Under the pieces are notes generated by a model. It worked only from the letters and a program-made list of their open reading frames with translations. It did no database searches and was not told where the DNA came from. DNA of 46,549 nucleotides from positions 1 through 46,549 of the forward strand of contig JAQXHC010000030.1 of assembly GCA_029007035.1 (NCBI GenBank). The letters run 5' to 3'. Shown here in pieces: positions 7,398-17,373 of the stretch. The position numbers were made by a program, and so were the translations under genes. Numbering within the stretch: the first letter of the stretch is position 1; every line of letters begins with the position of its first letter. The stretch is from Oscillospiraceae bacterium. Its GTDB lineage: Bacteria; Bacillota; Clostridia; Oscillospirales; Ruminococcaceae.

Positions 7398-9215
7398 ATG
7401 GTAAGAGAAGATTTAAGAAACATTGCCATAATCGCCCACGTCGACCACGGCAAGACCACACTCGTTGACGAGATGCTCAAACAGGGCGGAGCATTCCGAG
7501 AAAATCAGAATGTTGCAGAGCGCGTTATGGACTCCAATGACATCGAACGTGAAAGAGGAATAACAATACTTGCAAAAAACACGTCTGTTTGCTATAATGG
7601 TGTCAAGATAAACATTATCGATACCCCGGGACACGCAGATTTCGGCGGAGAGGTTGAACGTGTACTGAAAATGGTCGATGGTGTTCTCTTGCTTGTTGAT
7701 GCAGCTGAAGGTCCCATGCCGCAGACAAGATTTGTACTTTCCAAGGCTCTTGAAATGGGACATAAAGTAATCGTAGTGGTAAACAAAATCGACCGTCCCG
7801 ATGCACGTCTCGATGAAATCGGAGATGAAGTTCTTGAGCTTCTTCTCGACCTTGATGCAAGCGATGAACAGCTTGAAAGTCCGATTCTTTTCTGTTCTGG
7901 CAGAAGCGGAACGGCTTCGCTCAGTCAGTATGAGACGGGTACGGACTTAAAGCCGCTTTTCGATACGATTATTAATTATATCGAACCGCCCAAAGGCGAT
8001 GAAAACGGTCCGCTTCAGATGCTTATTTCCTCGATTGACTATAATGAATATGTCGGACGAATCGGCGTAGGCCGCATTGAGCGCGGTAATATCAGGGTCA
8101 ATCAGCAGGTTACAGTGTGTGATTACACCGAGTCAAGAAAAAATTACAACTCTAAAATAGTTTCTCTGCTTCAGATTCAGGGACTCAACCGTGTACCAGT
8201 TCAGGAAGCTACAGTGGGAGATATTGTCTGGATAAGCGGTATCGAAAATATCACGATCGGCGATACAATCTGCGCTGCAGATACTCCGGAGCCGCTTCCG
8301 TTCGTGAAAATCAGTGAGCCGACAGTCGAGATGACATTTTCTGTCAACGACAGTCCGTTTGCAGGCAGAGAGGGTAAATTCGTTACATCGAGACAGCTCC
8401 GCGAGAGACTTTTCCGCGAACTGCTCCGTGATGTATCACTCCGCGTTTCCGAAACCGAGTCAACCGATTCATTCCGTGTTGCAGGCAGAGGTGAAATGCA
8501 TCTTTCAATCCTTATAGAGAATATGCGCCGCGAGGGCTATGAGCTTGCCGTATCGACCCCGAGAGTTCTCTATAAAGAGGGCGAGGACGGCAGAAAGCTT
8601 GAACCTATGGAGCGTCTTGTTATTGATGTTCCCGAAGACTGTGTCGGTTCTGTAATGGAGAAAATGGGTACCCGCAAGGGCGAGCTTGTTGAGATGCACC
8701 CTCAGGGAAGCCGCATGAGGATCGAGTTCCTGATTCCTGCACGAGGACTTTTCGGCTATAAGAGCGAGTTCCTCACCGACACAAAGGGCGAGGGCATTAT
8801 GAGTCACGTTTTTGAGGGCTACGAGCCGTATAAGGGCGATATCGAACGCAGAAACACAGGTTCACTCGTATCATTTGAGACTGGCGAGGCTGTTACTTAC
8901 GGACTTTTCAATGCGCAGGAAAGAGGTCAGCTCTTTATTCCGGCAGGAACTCCCGTATATGAGGGCATGATCGTAGGAGCATCGCCGAAAACCGATGATC
9001 TTGTCGTTAATGTCTGCAAGAAGAAGCATCTCACCAATACTCGTGCAAGCGGAAGCGATGATGCGCTCCGACTCGTTCCGCCAAGAATTCTCAGCCTTGA
9101 GGACTGTCTTGAATTCCTTGCTGACGATGAGCTGCTTGAGGTTACTCCCGAATCGCTCAGAATCAGAAAACGCATTCTCAGCAATACACAGCGTGCAAAA
9201 AACAGAGCAAAATAA
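7398..9215 (+). CDS. typA: Translational GTPase TypA/BipA
   Basis: This 605-aa ribosome-associated GTPase of the elongation factor family is involved in ribosome assembly and stress or cold adaptation. The G1 motif AHVDHGKTT is at residues 13-21. The switch region RERGITI, DTPGHADFGGEVERV (G3) and NKIDRPDAR (G4) follow in order. The EF-G-like domains and the BipA-specific C-terminal domain (GLFGYKSEFLTDTKGEG) are present. Full family length is about 605-615 aa. The start is supported by AGGAGG (7385-7390), 7 nt before the ATG. A lipoprotein gene follows 24 nt downstream. Confidence 0.97.
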   Translation: MVREDLRNIAIIAHVDHGKTTLVDEMLKQGGAFRENQNVAERVMDSNDIERERGITILAKNTSVCYNGVKINIIDTPGHADFGGEVERVLKMVDGVLLLVDAAEGPMPQTRFVLSKALEMGHKVIVVVNKIDRPDARLDEIGDEVLELLLDLDASDEQLESPILFCSGRSGTASLSQYETGTDLKPLFDTIINYIEPPKGDENGPLQMLISSIDYNEYVGRIGVGRIERGNIRVNQQVTVCDYTESRKNYNSKIVSLLQIQGLNRVPVQEATVGDIVWISGIENITIGDTICAADTPEPLPFVKISEPTVEMTFSVNDSPFAGREGKFVTSRQLRERLFRELLRDVSLRVSETESTDSFRVAGRGEMHLSILIENMRREGYELAVSTPRVLYKEGEDGRKLEPMERLVIDVPEDCVGSVMEKMGTRKGELVEMHPQGSRMRIEFLIPARGLFGYKSEFLTDTKGEGIMSHVFEGYEPYKGDIERRNTGSLVSFETGEAVTYGLFNAQERGQLFIPAGTPVYEGMIVGASPKTDDLVVNVCKKKHLTNTRASGSDDALRLVPPRILSLEDCLEFLADDELLEVTPESLRIRKRILSNTQRAKNRAK

Positions 9216-9239
9216 TTCGACGAAAAAGAGGTTTTTATT

Positions 9240-9923
9240 ATGAAAAGACAAGCTTGGTCCATTATTTTACTGACCTGTGCGGCAGGACTTGCCCTTTCGG
9301 GATGTAATGAAACCGTCGGAACTGCCGGCGAAAACAGTTCGATTTATTTCGATACAACCGCCTCTGCCGGAACAACAGCCGCTGAAGATACCGCAGACGG
9401 AACTGTTCCTACCAACAGGGTTCCTGATATCCAGACAGCCGACGATTACAAATATGAAATTATCGACGGTTCAGCCGTAATAACAGGATATACAGGTACA
9501 GCAAAGGATGTTGTTATTCCGGGTGAGCTTGGCGGAGCAGCTGTTACAAAAATCGGAAATCATGCCTTTGAAGGCAAGTTCAAAATCACAAGCGTGGAAA
9601 TACCTGAGACCGTAACACTTATCGGCGAGAGTGCATTTTCCGATTGTGATTCGCTTGAAACCATAAATATTCCCGATGGAGTTACAGGTATTGACAGAGC
9701 TGCCTTTGCATCATGTCTGAGTCTTACTGAACTTACCATACCTGCAAGCGTTCAGTATATCAGAGAAGAAGCATTTACTGCCTGCGAATCTATGACGGCT
9801 CTCAACATTGAAAATCCTGATCTTGCATATGAAAACTGGGGAATCGAGGAGCTTCCCGATCTTAAAATCTATGCCGAATCCGGTTCGGCAGTTGCACAGT
9901 GGTCAGGCGCAATGGGCAAATAG
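9240..9923 (+). CDS. Lipoprotein with BspA-type leucine-rich repeats
   Basis: This 227-aa exported protein has an N-terminal signal peptide and a lipobox (LALSGC), so it should be lipid-anchored outside the membrane. A low-complexity Thr/Ala/Glu linker (about residues 25-65) precedes repeats of the Treponema/BspA type. Typical units are ITSVEIPETVTLIGESAFSD and LTELTIPASVQYIREEAF, each about 23 residues. Such repeats form a solenoid used for protein or surface binding; the ligand is unknown. It sits close behind typA and ahead of two further lipoproteins. A larger protein with the same repeats and a dockerin is encoded at 13227-14453. Confidence 0.85.
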   Translation: MKRQAWSIILLTCAAGLALSGCNETVGTAGENSSIYFDTTASAGTTAAEDTADGTVPTNRVPDIQTADDYKYEIIDGSAVITGYTGTAKDVVIPGELGGAAVTKIGNHAFEGKFKITSVEIPETVTLIGESAFSDCDSLETINIPDGVTGIDRAAFASCLSLTELTIPASVQYIREEAFTACESMTALNIENPDLAYENWGIEELPDLKIYAESGSAVAQWSGAMGK

Positions 9924-9942
9924 CCGAAGAATACGCAGACAC

Positions 9943-9955
9943 TTAAGGCAACACC
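9943..9955. repeat. Half-copy of the AAGGCAAyACC inverted-repeat element
   Basis: TTAAGGCAACACC matches the end of the elements at 17320, 23744 and 34955. Only one end is present here, between two lipoprotein genes, so this may be a truncated copy or a chance match. Confidence 0.35.
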
Positions 9956-9976
9956 AAATATCGAAAGGAGCTGACT

Positions 9977-10663
9977 ATGAAAAAACCGATTAAAAAAATA
10001 GCCGCATTGACAGCGGCAATGATAATGATATTTTCAGCATTTTCGTGCAGTAAGAAAGGCGAATCAGACGAATCAGAGTCCTCCGCGGCGGAGGTCTCAG
10101 CAGGAGAGTTTGTGACAAATCCCGATGAGCCGGACCTCGGTTCCTACACTGTCAGCGAAAAGGGAACGAAGCTTTATTATTCGCCTGACGAGTTCAGCTC
10201 CGGACTTATTACAGCTCTCGAGGATTATTTTCTTTCCTTTGAGCACAGAAGCTATGACGAGTACAAGGCGCTGACCTATCCGTATTATCTTGAATGTATG
10301 GATAAGTATCTTCAGGAGAATTTCGGATATAATCAGCAGAAATCCTTTGAGCTTCAATGCGATAATTTCAGGGAAAATGCAGGCGGAGAGTTTAAAATCA
10401 CCCGCTTAAAGGTCGATACATATCCCGAGGGTGTTACCAATGATGACGGAACGGCATATGACGGTGTAAAATCCTATCTTGAAAATATCGGTGAAATGAT
10501 AGGCGACGAGAACTTTTACAGCACCGTTTCTGCCGACTGTGACAAGCTTCACCACATGGTCTTTTACCTTATGGTCATGACCGAGGAAGAAGAATTTACG
10601 CTCTACAGCGAATACGAAATTGTCGTTGCGGAAAAGGACGGCAAATACTATACCTTTGGCTAA
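9977..10663 (+). CDS. Lipoprotein of unknown function
   Basis: This 228-aa protein has a signal peptide and lipobox (SAFSC at about residues 20-24), followed by a Ser/Glu-rich linker to about residue 45. The rest is a soluble domain with many aromatic and acidic residues (LTYPYYLECMDKYLQENF). I do not recognise its family; the alpha/beta composition suggests a small NTF2- or cystatin-like fold, which is a guess. The start is supported by AAAGGAG (9964-9970). The next lipoprotein begins 12 nt after its stop, and its central part (…YYPPYFES…) recalls the YPYYLE stretch here. The two may be divergent paralogues. Confidence 0.75.
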   Translation: MKKPIKKIAALTAAMIMIFSAFSCSKKGESDESESSAAEVSAGEFVTNPDEPDLGSYTVSEKGTKLYYSPDEFSSGLITALEDYFLSFEHRSYDEYKALTYPYYLECMDKYLQENFGYNQQKSFELQCDNFRENAGGEFKITRLKVDTYPEGVTNDDGTAYDGVKSYLENIGEMIGDENFYSTVSADCDKLHHMVFYLMVMTEEEEFTLYSEYEIVVAEKDGKYYTFG

Positions 10664-10675
10664 GGAGGAACAGCA

Positions 10676-11320
10676 ATGAATGGAATTATTAAGGCTATTG
10701 CACTGACTGCAGCGATTTGCAGCTTTTCAGCATGCCTGTTCGGATGCGAAAAAAAGGAAGAATCGTCGAATGTAGTTATAACTGAGGACGAAATGCCATA
10801 CGGTGCGACGATAACTCAGCTTAAAGCTTCCGAGGATAACGGTATTAAAATCGGTATCGACTATGACAATCGTTTTATCAGCGAGGACGAAGCTCGCCTT
10901 GTATCAAATTATGTTGCTGCTCTCAACAGCAAGGACGCGGAGCTTATGGCACAGGTTTATTATCCGCCGTATTTTGAAAGCATAGTAAATGCCAGCGGAG
11001 AAGCTGACGGCACAGCTTATCTTCAGAGTCGGTTTGCTGCCATTGAGGAAAGAACAGGCGGTACAACCGACATGGAATATGTGACAATTGAATCTGTCGA
11101 AGACGACAAGGAAATGGCTGAAGAATATTCCAATCTTGAAATTGGTCTGAAAGAGATTGCAGGAGAGGATATTACTTCAAAAATCAGGTCGAAAAAGGTT
11201 GTCGGAATTGATATAATTTATTCGCTCAACGGTGAAAACAGCATTTCGCTTGCAAACACTTTAGGGCAGTATTCGTATCTTTTCATTTATGATATTGACG
11301 GTCAGCTTTATATTCTCTGA
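10676..11320 (+). CDS. Lipoprotein of unknown function
   Basis: This 214-aa protein has a signal peptide with a Cys-rich end (CLFGC) acting as lipobox, a short KKEESS linker and a mature acidic domain. The stretch VSNYVAALNSKDAELMAQVYYPPYF resembles the start of NTF2-like stress or transport-associated domains, but I cannot assign a family. GGAGG (10663-10667) precedes the ATG. It lies 12 nt behind the previous lipoprotein, in the same transcription unit. The hairpin at 11532-11570 is the first clear terminator downstream. Confidence 0.75.
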   Translation: MNGIIKAIALTAAICSFSACLFGCEKKEESSNVVITEDEMPYGATITQLKASEDNGIKIGIDYDNRFISEDEARLVSNYVAALNSKDAELMAQVYYPPYFESIVNASGEADGTAYLQSRFAAIEERTGGTTDMEYVTIESVEDDKEMAEEYSNLEIGLKEIAGEDITSKIRSKKVVGIDIIYSLNGENSISLANTLGQYSYLFIYDIDGQLYIL

Positions 11321-11376
11321 TACCTGAGCTTGTTTACATAAAAAGCAACGCTATACGATACAAATCCCATATCAAC

Positions 11377-11498
11377 CTATTGAAGAATTTACCGCTATCA
11401 TTTCATGGTTCTGCGTTGCCCGCCCCTGACAGGCGACAGCCTGCCTGCGGTTGGGCGTCTTGACTCGCAAAATGCTATCTGGCAGCTTCTTTCAATAG
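11377..11498. repeat. Palindromic intergenic element
   Basis: The left arm (11377-11403, CTATTGAAGAATTTACCGCT…) is an imperfect inverted copy of the right arm (11471-11498, …GGCAGCTTCTTTCAATAG). The GC-rich centre holds a CAGGCGACAGCCTG hairpin and CGCCC/GGGCG pairing. No reading frame continues through it. It resembles a small non-autonomous repeat or a structured RNA element. No second copy occurs in the window. Confidence 0.55.
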
Positions 11499-11531
11499 AA
11501 CGATAGGAAATTAGTATGAAAATGCAAAATT

Positions 11532-11570
11532 AAAAGGGACGAACTTAACTTCATGTTCGTCCCTTTTGTT
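11532..11570. terminator. Bidirectional terminator between lipoproteins and guaB
   Basis: AAAAGGGACGAAC (11532-11544) pairs perfectly with GTTCGTCCCTTTT (11555-11567) around a 10-nt loop, with A- and T-rich flanks on both sides. It serves the plus-strand lipoprotein transcript and the minus-strand guaB transcript. Confidence 0.9.
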
Positions 11571-11617
11571 GTTATATCTTAGGGCAAGGCCGTCTGACAT
11601 TTTTTTGCGGTATTGTC

Positions 11618-13126
<1,509 letters not shown>

Positions 13127-13128
13127 TT

Positions 13129-13157
13129 ATCATACTATTTTTTTTGAAAAGTGTCAA
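13129..13157 (-). promoter_or_regulatory. SigA promoter of guaB
   Basis: On the minus strand, TTGACA (13157-13152), a 17-nt spacer and TATGAT (13134-13129) lie about 40 nt ahead of the guaB start. The 5' leader is short, and no guanine riboswitch fits between promoter and gene. Confidence 0.88.
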
Positions 13158-13226
13158 TAGAAAAGAGCACAAATTACATATAGAATTTTTTTGCTATTTT
13201 CGGGGGGCTTTTGGCGAAATCGCAGT

Positions 13227-14453
13227 TTATCTCGGTAAAGCACCGGTAGCTACAGACGCGTAATAAGAAAGCACGCACGAAGCATCGACAGCGTTAATCG
13301 TTCCGTCGCAATTGTAGTCGCCGAGAAGAGTCTGCACATAAGTGAACGAAGGAGTTCTGCCCGTGGCGACTGCGGCATATTCGGCAAGAATTCCCGAAGC
13401 GTCGGTAGCGTCGACCGTTCCGTCACCGTTTATATCACCGTATCTAAGATTATTATAATCAAGAAAACCTATTTTATTGCTTTTGCAGTAAGCTTCGGCG
13501 GCTGAACCGTATGTACCGCTGAGATAGAAGCCGTTGAAAGCCGCGTTTTTCCGTGAAATCATATCATAGTGAGTGCCGATTGCATTACTGCCTATTGTTT
13601 TGACTGTCGGAGGAATTTCCGAACCTGTGAGTTTGCCGCAGCTGTAGAAAGCCGAGTCGCCGAGAGACGTGATTCCCGACGGGAAATTAACTGCAGCAAG
13701 TGATGTGCACATACTGAAGCATTCGTTTGGAACAGAAGAAAGACCGCCGCTGAGTATTGCCTTTTCCAGTGATGAACAGCTCATAAAACTGCCTGTACCG
13801 AGGCTTTTAACCGTAGACGGGAGAGAAATTTCCTTTAAATTGAGACAGCCGGAAAATGCGTAGTCGCCAATAGATACGAGTCCTGCCGGAAGTGAGACCG
13901 AACGTATGCGGCTGTTTGAGAAGAAAGCAGCCTTTCCGATTGAAATTATACCTTCGGGAACGGACGCATCGGCAGCTCCGGCATAGGCGATAAGCTCCGT
14001 ACCGCCCGAATTGCAGAGCATACCGTTCTTTACGGAAAATGAGGAGTTAAGCCCGCCTACCGTAAAACTTTCAAGGGACTGACAGCCGGAAAATGCGTAG
14101 CTGCCGATTTCGCTGACCGAATTGCCGATATAAATCGTTTTAAGGTTCCGGCAGTTCTCAAACGCTTTTTCGCCGATTTTCACAAGGCTGTTCGGGACGG
14201 TGAGCGTAACGGCATTTTCACAGTCAGAAAACGCTCCGCTGCTGATTTCGGTGACGTTCAGTCCTCCGATGACCTCGGGAATGGTAACGATCGCACCTGC
14301 GGACTTGTATCCCGTAATCACGGCGGAAGAGCCGTTTACGGTATAAGTCAGAACGGATGAATCGCAGGAGATCTCCTCCGCTGCGGCATTCAGCGGAATT
14401 GAGGGAATGATAAGCACTGCCGCAGATAAAGCGGCTATGATCTTCTTAATCAT
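13227..14453 (-). CDS. Exported leucine-rich-repeat protein with type I dockerin
   Basis: This 408-aa secreted protein has a signal peptide (IIAALSAAVLIIPSIPLNAAA). About 12 BspA-type leucine-rich repeats follow (units such as VTLTVPNSLVKIGEKAFENC and LKEISLPSTVKSLGTGSF). A C-terminal type I dockerin occupies about residues 337-405, with two Ca-binding repeats (GDINGDGTVDATD and GDYNCDGTINAVD). A dockerin implies attachment to a cohesin-bearing scaffold; the repeats would bind protein or substrate. ATG 14453 is preferred because AAAGGAG sits 7 nt before it, whereas an upstream TTG lies too close. It overlaps the amidohydrolase stop by 8 nt, so it is translationally coupled to an aro-linked operon, an odd place for a cellulosome component. 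Confidence 0.9.
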   Translation of the reverse strand: MIKKIIAALSAAVLIIPSIPLNAAAEEISCDSSVLTYTVNGSSAVITGYKSAGAIVTIPEVIGGLNVTEISSGAFSDCENAVTLTVPNSLVKIGEKAFENCRNLKTIYIGNSVSEIGSYAFSGCQSLESFTVGGLNSSFSVKNGMLCNSGGTELIAYAGAADASVPEGIISIGKAAFFSNSRIRSVSLPAGLVSIGDYAFSGCLNLKEISLPSTVKSLGTGSFMSCSSLEKAILSGGLSSVPNECFSMCTSLAAVNFPSGITSLGDSAFYSCGKLTGSEIPPTVKTIGSNAIGTHYDMISRKNAAFNGFYLSGTYGSAAEAYCKSNKIGFLDYNNLRYGDINGDGTVDATDASGILAEYAAVATGRTPSFTYVQTLLGDYNCDGTINAVDASCVLSYYASVATGALPR

Positions 14454-15624
14454 GTTCAAGCTCCTTTCTGACTGTAATGCCTCCGATTATCACGCATTCC
14501 GGTTCGCTCAGAAGTTCCAGCGGGTTCACACCTCTGCGGTATATCTGCAAATCCGCCTGCTTTCCGACGGTAATTGAGCCTGTAACGTCGGCAATGCCGA
14601 GTATTTCCGCGGCATTTATGGTAAGCGCTTTTAATGCGTCCTCGATGTCAAGTCCACCCTTGACTGCAGCCTGCGCCGAAAGGGGAAGATATTGTACGGG
14701 AATAACCGGATGATCGGTGCATATTGCGAGCTTAACGCCGTTTTTCTGCATAACAGCGGCATTTTCAAGCTCAAGGGATTTCATTTCGGGCTTGCATCTG
14801 TCGCAAATAATCGGACCGCAGATTGCAGGGAATCCCTCTTCGGCGATAATATCGGCAATTCTGTGCCCCTCGGTTGCGTGGATGATCACAGCGTCAAGGC
14901 CAAATTCACGGGCAATTCGCATAGCCGTGCATATATCGTCGGCGCGGTGACAGTGGAAAAATGCCTTTTGCTTGCGGTCGAGCAAAGGCATGAGCGCTTC
15001 ACATTTTATATCATATTCGGGAGGATCGTAGTTTTCGCTGTCGGAGTAATAGCTGTCCATATCGTGCTTGTATCGGCGAGCTTTATAGAGCCCCTCGCGG
15101 ATAAGCGCGGCAATTGCCATTCGCGTAATGGGAGTTTCTTCTCTGCCGTTATAGACTGTTTTAGGATTCTCGCCGAGCGCAAATTTTATTCCGCATTGTT
15201 TTATCAGCATATCGTCAGTACGTCTGCCGAAGGTCTTAATAGCGCAAAGCTCTCCTCCGCAGGCGTTTGCGCTTCCCGGACAGGAAGCGACGGATGTGAT
15301 TCCCCGTCGGCGCGCCTCCTCGAAGCATCGGTCAAATGGGTTTATTCCGTCGATTGCGCGCATCTGAGGAGTAAACGGATCGGTAGACTCATTGCAGTCG
15401 TCACCTTCAAAATCGATGCCGTTTTCGATAATGCCAAGATGGGTATGGGCGTCGATAAATCCCGGATAGATTGAGCCGCCCTGTGCATTGACGCTCCCAT
15501 CGGGTATTTCCGACGGTTCTCCGCCGTAGACAGCGGTAATTATACCGTTTGCAGTTTCGATGCAGCCGTTTTCTATAGTTCCCGATGAGTCCATTGTATG
15601 GATTTCAGCATTGTAAATAAGCAT
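14446..15624 (-). CDS. Metal-dependent amidohydrolase
   Basis: This 392-aa protein belongs to the amidohydrolase superfamily, in the imidazolonepropionase/prolidase-like branch. Metal-ligand motifs are visible in order: GFIDAHTHLG (first His pair), FHCHRADD and IHATEGH (later His residues), and ICTDHPV (catalytic Asp). The C-terminal beta-sandwich closes with GSITVGKQADLQIY, standard for the superfamily. There is no signal peptide. The substrate cannot be predicted; cyclic amide or dipeptide hydrolysis is plausible. ATG 15624 is preferred over GTG 15633 because AGGCGGTG, close to the ideal site, lies 6 nt before it. It follows aroK by 14 nt and overlaps the LRR-dockerin gene. Confidence 0.88.
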   Translation of the reverse strand: MLIYNAEIHTMDSSGTIENGCIETANGIITAVYGGEPSEIPDGSVNAQGGSIYPGFIDAHTHLGIIENGIDFEGDDCNESTDPFTPQMRAIDGINPFDRCFEEARRRGITSVASCPGSANACGGELCAIKTFGRRTDDMLIKQCGIKFALGENPKTVYNGREETPITRMAIAALIREGLYKARRYKHDMDSYYSDSENYDPPEYDIKCEALMPLLDRKQKAFFHCHRADDICTAMRIAREFGLDAVIIHATEGHRIADIIAEEGFPAICGPIICDRCKPEMKSLELENAAVMQKNGVKLAICTDHPVIPVQYLPLSAQAAVKGGLDIEDALKALTINAAEILGIADVTGSITVGKQADLQIYRRGVNPLELLSEPECVIIGGITVRKELEHD

Positions 15625-15638
15625 TTCCGACACCGCCT

Positions 15639-16142
15639 TTATCTGTTTCTTTCACGGACAGCGGCGGCAATTTTTTCGGCATTTTCAACCGGAGTACCCG
15701 ACGCGTCAATGATAACACCCGAATTTTTTATGTATACTTCACGCCGCGAATTGTAGCGTTCAAGCAGTTCCTCACGGGTAGATGAAGCGGCAATCGGACG
15801 GTTCGCATCGCCTTTGATACGTTCGTAGCAGGTATCGAACGGTACGTCAAGAAAGATAACAAGTCCGTTTCTGTTTGCCGCAGCGGCAGTCTCGTTGTTG
15901 AGCATAGCGCCTCCTCCGCAGGCTGCGACAACGGTTCGTCCGCAGAGCGATTTAACCGTTTCCGACTCGACCTTACGAAAATACGGCTCGCCTTTCTGCT
16001 CGAATATCTCGGGAATTGACATACCCTCGCTTTCGACGATAAGCTCATCGGTGTCAACAAGATTACAGCCGAGTTTTTTTGCGGCAAGCCGTCCCGATGT
16101 GGATTTTCCGCAGCCCATGAAGCCGCACAGAAAAACAGTCAT
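15639..16142 (-). CDS. aroK: Shikimate kinase
   Basis: This 167-aa enzyme phosphorylates shikimate at the 3-hydroxyl with ATP in the pathway to chorismate. The P-loop GFMGCGKST is at residues 7-15. The shikimate-binding and Mg Asp pair (VDTDEL, residues 29-34), the Arg after the switch (YFRKVES) and the CGGGA motif are all present. The start is supported by GAGGAGA, 8 nt upstream. It lies downstream of aroE with a 106-nt gap lacking a clear promoter, so co-transcription is likely. Confidence 0.95.
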   Translation of the reverse strand: MTVFLCGFMGCGKSTSGRLAAKKLGCNLVDTDELIVESEGMSIPEIFEQKGEPYFRKVESETVKSLCGRTVVAACGGGAMLNNETAAAANRNGLVIFLDVPFDTCYERIKGDANRPIAASSTREELLERYNSRREVYIKNSGVIIDASGTPVENAEKIAAAVRERNR

Positions 16143-16248
16143 AGCAAAAATCTCCTCTCATTCATGAATAAACCTGCCCGGAATCTGAAGAAATGGAGAA
16201 AGACAAGTCAGACAGTTCTTTTCAGTTCCCGGTGAGGTATGATGTACG

Positions 16249-17091
16249 TTACACCGTCTGCTGCATATTCTCCACAGCTTTTTCAGTTTCGGCGACAATA
16301 TCGGCAATCTGCTCATGCGTGTAAAAATCTCCATCCCAGATTTCGTGAGCCTTAACTGCCTGATAAACGAGCATCGAAGCTCCTCCGACAGCAGCCTTGT
16401 TCATTGCCCTTGCCTTTTTCAGCAGCATTGTTTCAGTTGGATTGTAAATAACATCAAAGAATGTTGCACAGTTTTCGATAACGCTGTCGCTTACGGGACA
16501 GTCGTTCACATTGGGGAACATTCCGACGGGCGTAGCATTGATGAGCAGGTCATATTTTCCTTGTATATCGTTGATTCCCGTTATTTTGACGGAAGCATTG
16601 CTGCACTTTGACAGAATTTCAGCCATGAGCCGCTGAGCAGTGAGAATATCCTCATTGCGGACTGCGATAGTCAGCGACGCATCTTTCATAACAGTTTCAA
16701 TTGCAATCATTCTGCCGACTCCGCCGCAGCCGAGGAGTACGACTTCTCCGTTCAGAGGCAGAGCCTTTGCGGAGCTTACAAAGCCATCGCAGTCGGTGTT
16801 ATAGCCGATGAGTCTGCCGTTCTGATTTTTAACGCAATTAACCGCATTATAGCGGAGAGCGCTTTCATCCAGCTCGTCGAGGAGCGGGATAATCTCGGTT
16901 TTGTGAGGAATCGTCACGTTAAAGCCTTCGAGGCTGCGCAAGTAATCACCGCTGTCAGCAAGATTTTCCGGCAGAATGTCGGTAAGGTTGTAGCTGAAAG
17001 CATCCCGTCCCGACAATGCAAAAAGTCTGTCATGAATCATCGGCGACATGGAATGTCCCAGCGGGTGACCGATAAGAGCATAATTTTTCAT
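16249..17091 (-). CDS. aroE: Shikimate dehydrogenase
   Basis: This 280-aa enzyme reduces 3-dehydroshikimate to shikimate with NADPH. Shikimate-binding residues are visible: LGHSMSPMIHD, the catalytic Lys64 in NVTIPHKTE, NAVN, and Asp100 in YNTDCDGF. The nucleotide-binding loop is GCGGVGRM, and TPVGM and the late QA motif (VYQAV) are intact. AAAGGAAAA precedes the start ATG. A clear promoter lies 44 nt upstream, and aroK, two steps of the same pathway apart in function, follows. Confidence 0.96.
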   Translation of the reverse strand: MKNYALIGHPLGHSMSPMIHDRLFALSGRDAFSYNLTDILPENLADSGDYLRSLEGFNVTIPHKTEIIPLLDELDESALRYNAVNCVKNQNGRLIGYNTDCDGFVSSAKALPLNGEVVLLGCGGVGRMIAIETVMKDASLTIAVRNEDILTAQRLMAEILSKCSNASVKITGINDIQGKYDLLINATPVGMFPNVNDCPVSDSVIENCATFFDVIYNPTETMLLKKARAMNKAAVGGASMLVYQAVKAHEIWDGDFYTHEQIADIVAETEKAVENMQQTV

Positions 17092-17134
17092 TTTGATTTT
17101 CCTTTCATGTTCGCGGTTGAATATATATAACTAT

Positions 17135-17163
17135 ACTATAGCATAAAAAAACGCATATTTCAA
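17135..17163 (-). promoter_or_regulatory. SigA promoter of the aroE operon
   Basis: On the minus strand, TTGAAA (17163-17158), a 17-nt spacer and TATAGT (17140-17135) lie 44 nt before aroE. No other promoter is obvious down to 13227, so this may drive aroE, aroK, the amidohydrolase and the LRR-dockerin gene. Confidence 0.82.
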
Positions 17164-17232
17164 CAGGATTTTATAAATTTTCCACGGACCGCAGAGAAAG
17201 GGAGCGTTCATAGTGTACGATTTTAAAATGTA

Positions 17233-17261
17233 TTGACAAATACATGGGCATTTGATAAAAT
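17233..17261 (+). promoter_or_regulatory. SigA promoter of the acidic lipoprotein
   Basis: TTGACA (17233-17238), a 17-nt spacer and TAAAAT (17256-17261). The leader that follows contains a repeat-derived hairpin at 17320-17353. Confidence 0.85.
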
Positions 17262-17319
17262 AAAGTAATGTCACTGAAAACTTTTTTCTCGGAAAATTTT
17301 TCAGAGGTTCAAAAAAATA

Positions 17320-17353
17320 AAGGCAACACCGCACAAAGATTGTGTGGCATTGC
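17320..17353. repeat. Minimal inverted-repeat element in a leader
   Basis: AAGGCAACACCGCACAA is followed after 4 nt by the near-complement TGTGTGGCATTGC. The two arms match the ends of the element at 23744-23802. Here they stand almost back to back and would form a hairpin in the mRNA, just before the ribosome binding site GGAGG of the lipoprotein. Confidence 0.6.
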
Positions 17354-17373
17354 ATCTGGTGGAGGTTATTGCC

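Noticed and set aside
14692..15474. 260-codon open frame antisense to the amidohydrolase
   Set aside because: It lies wholly opposite a well-supported gene with intact metal-binding motifs, has no good ribosome binding site and encodes no recognisable protein. It is explained as a codon-bias shadow.
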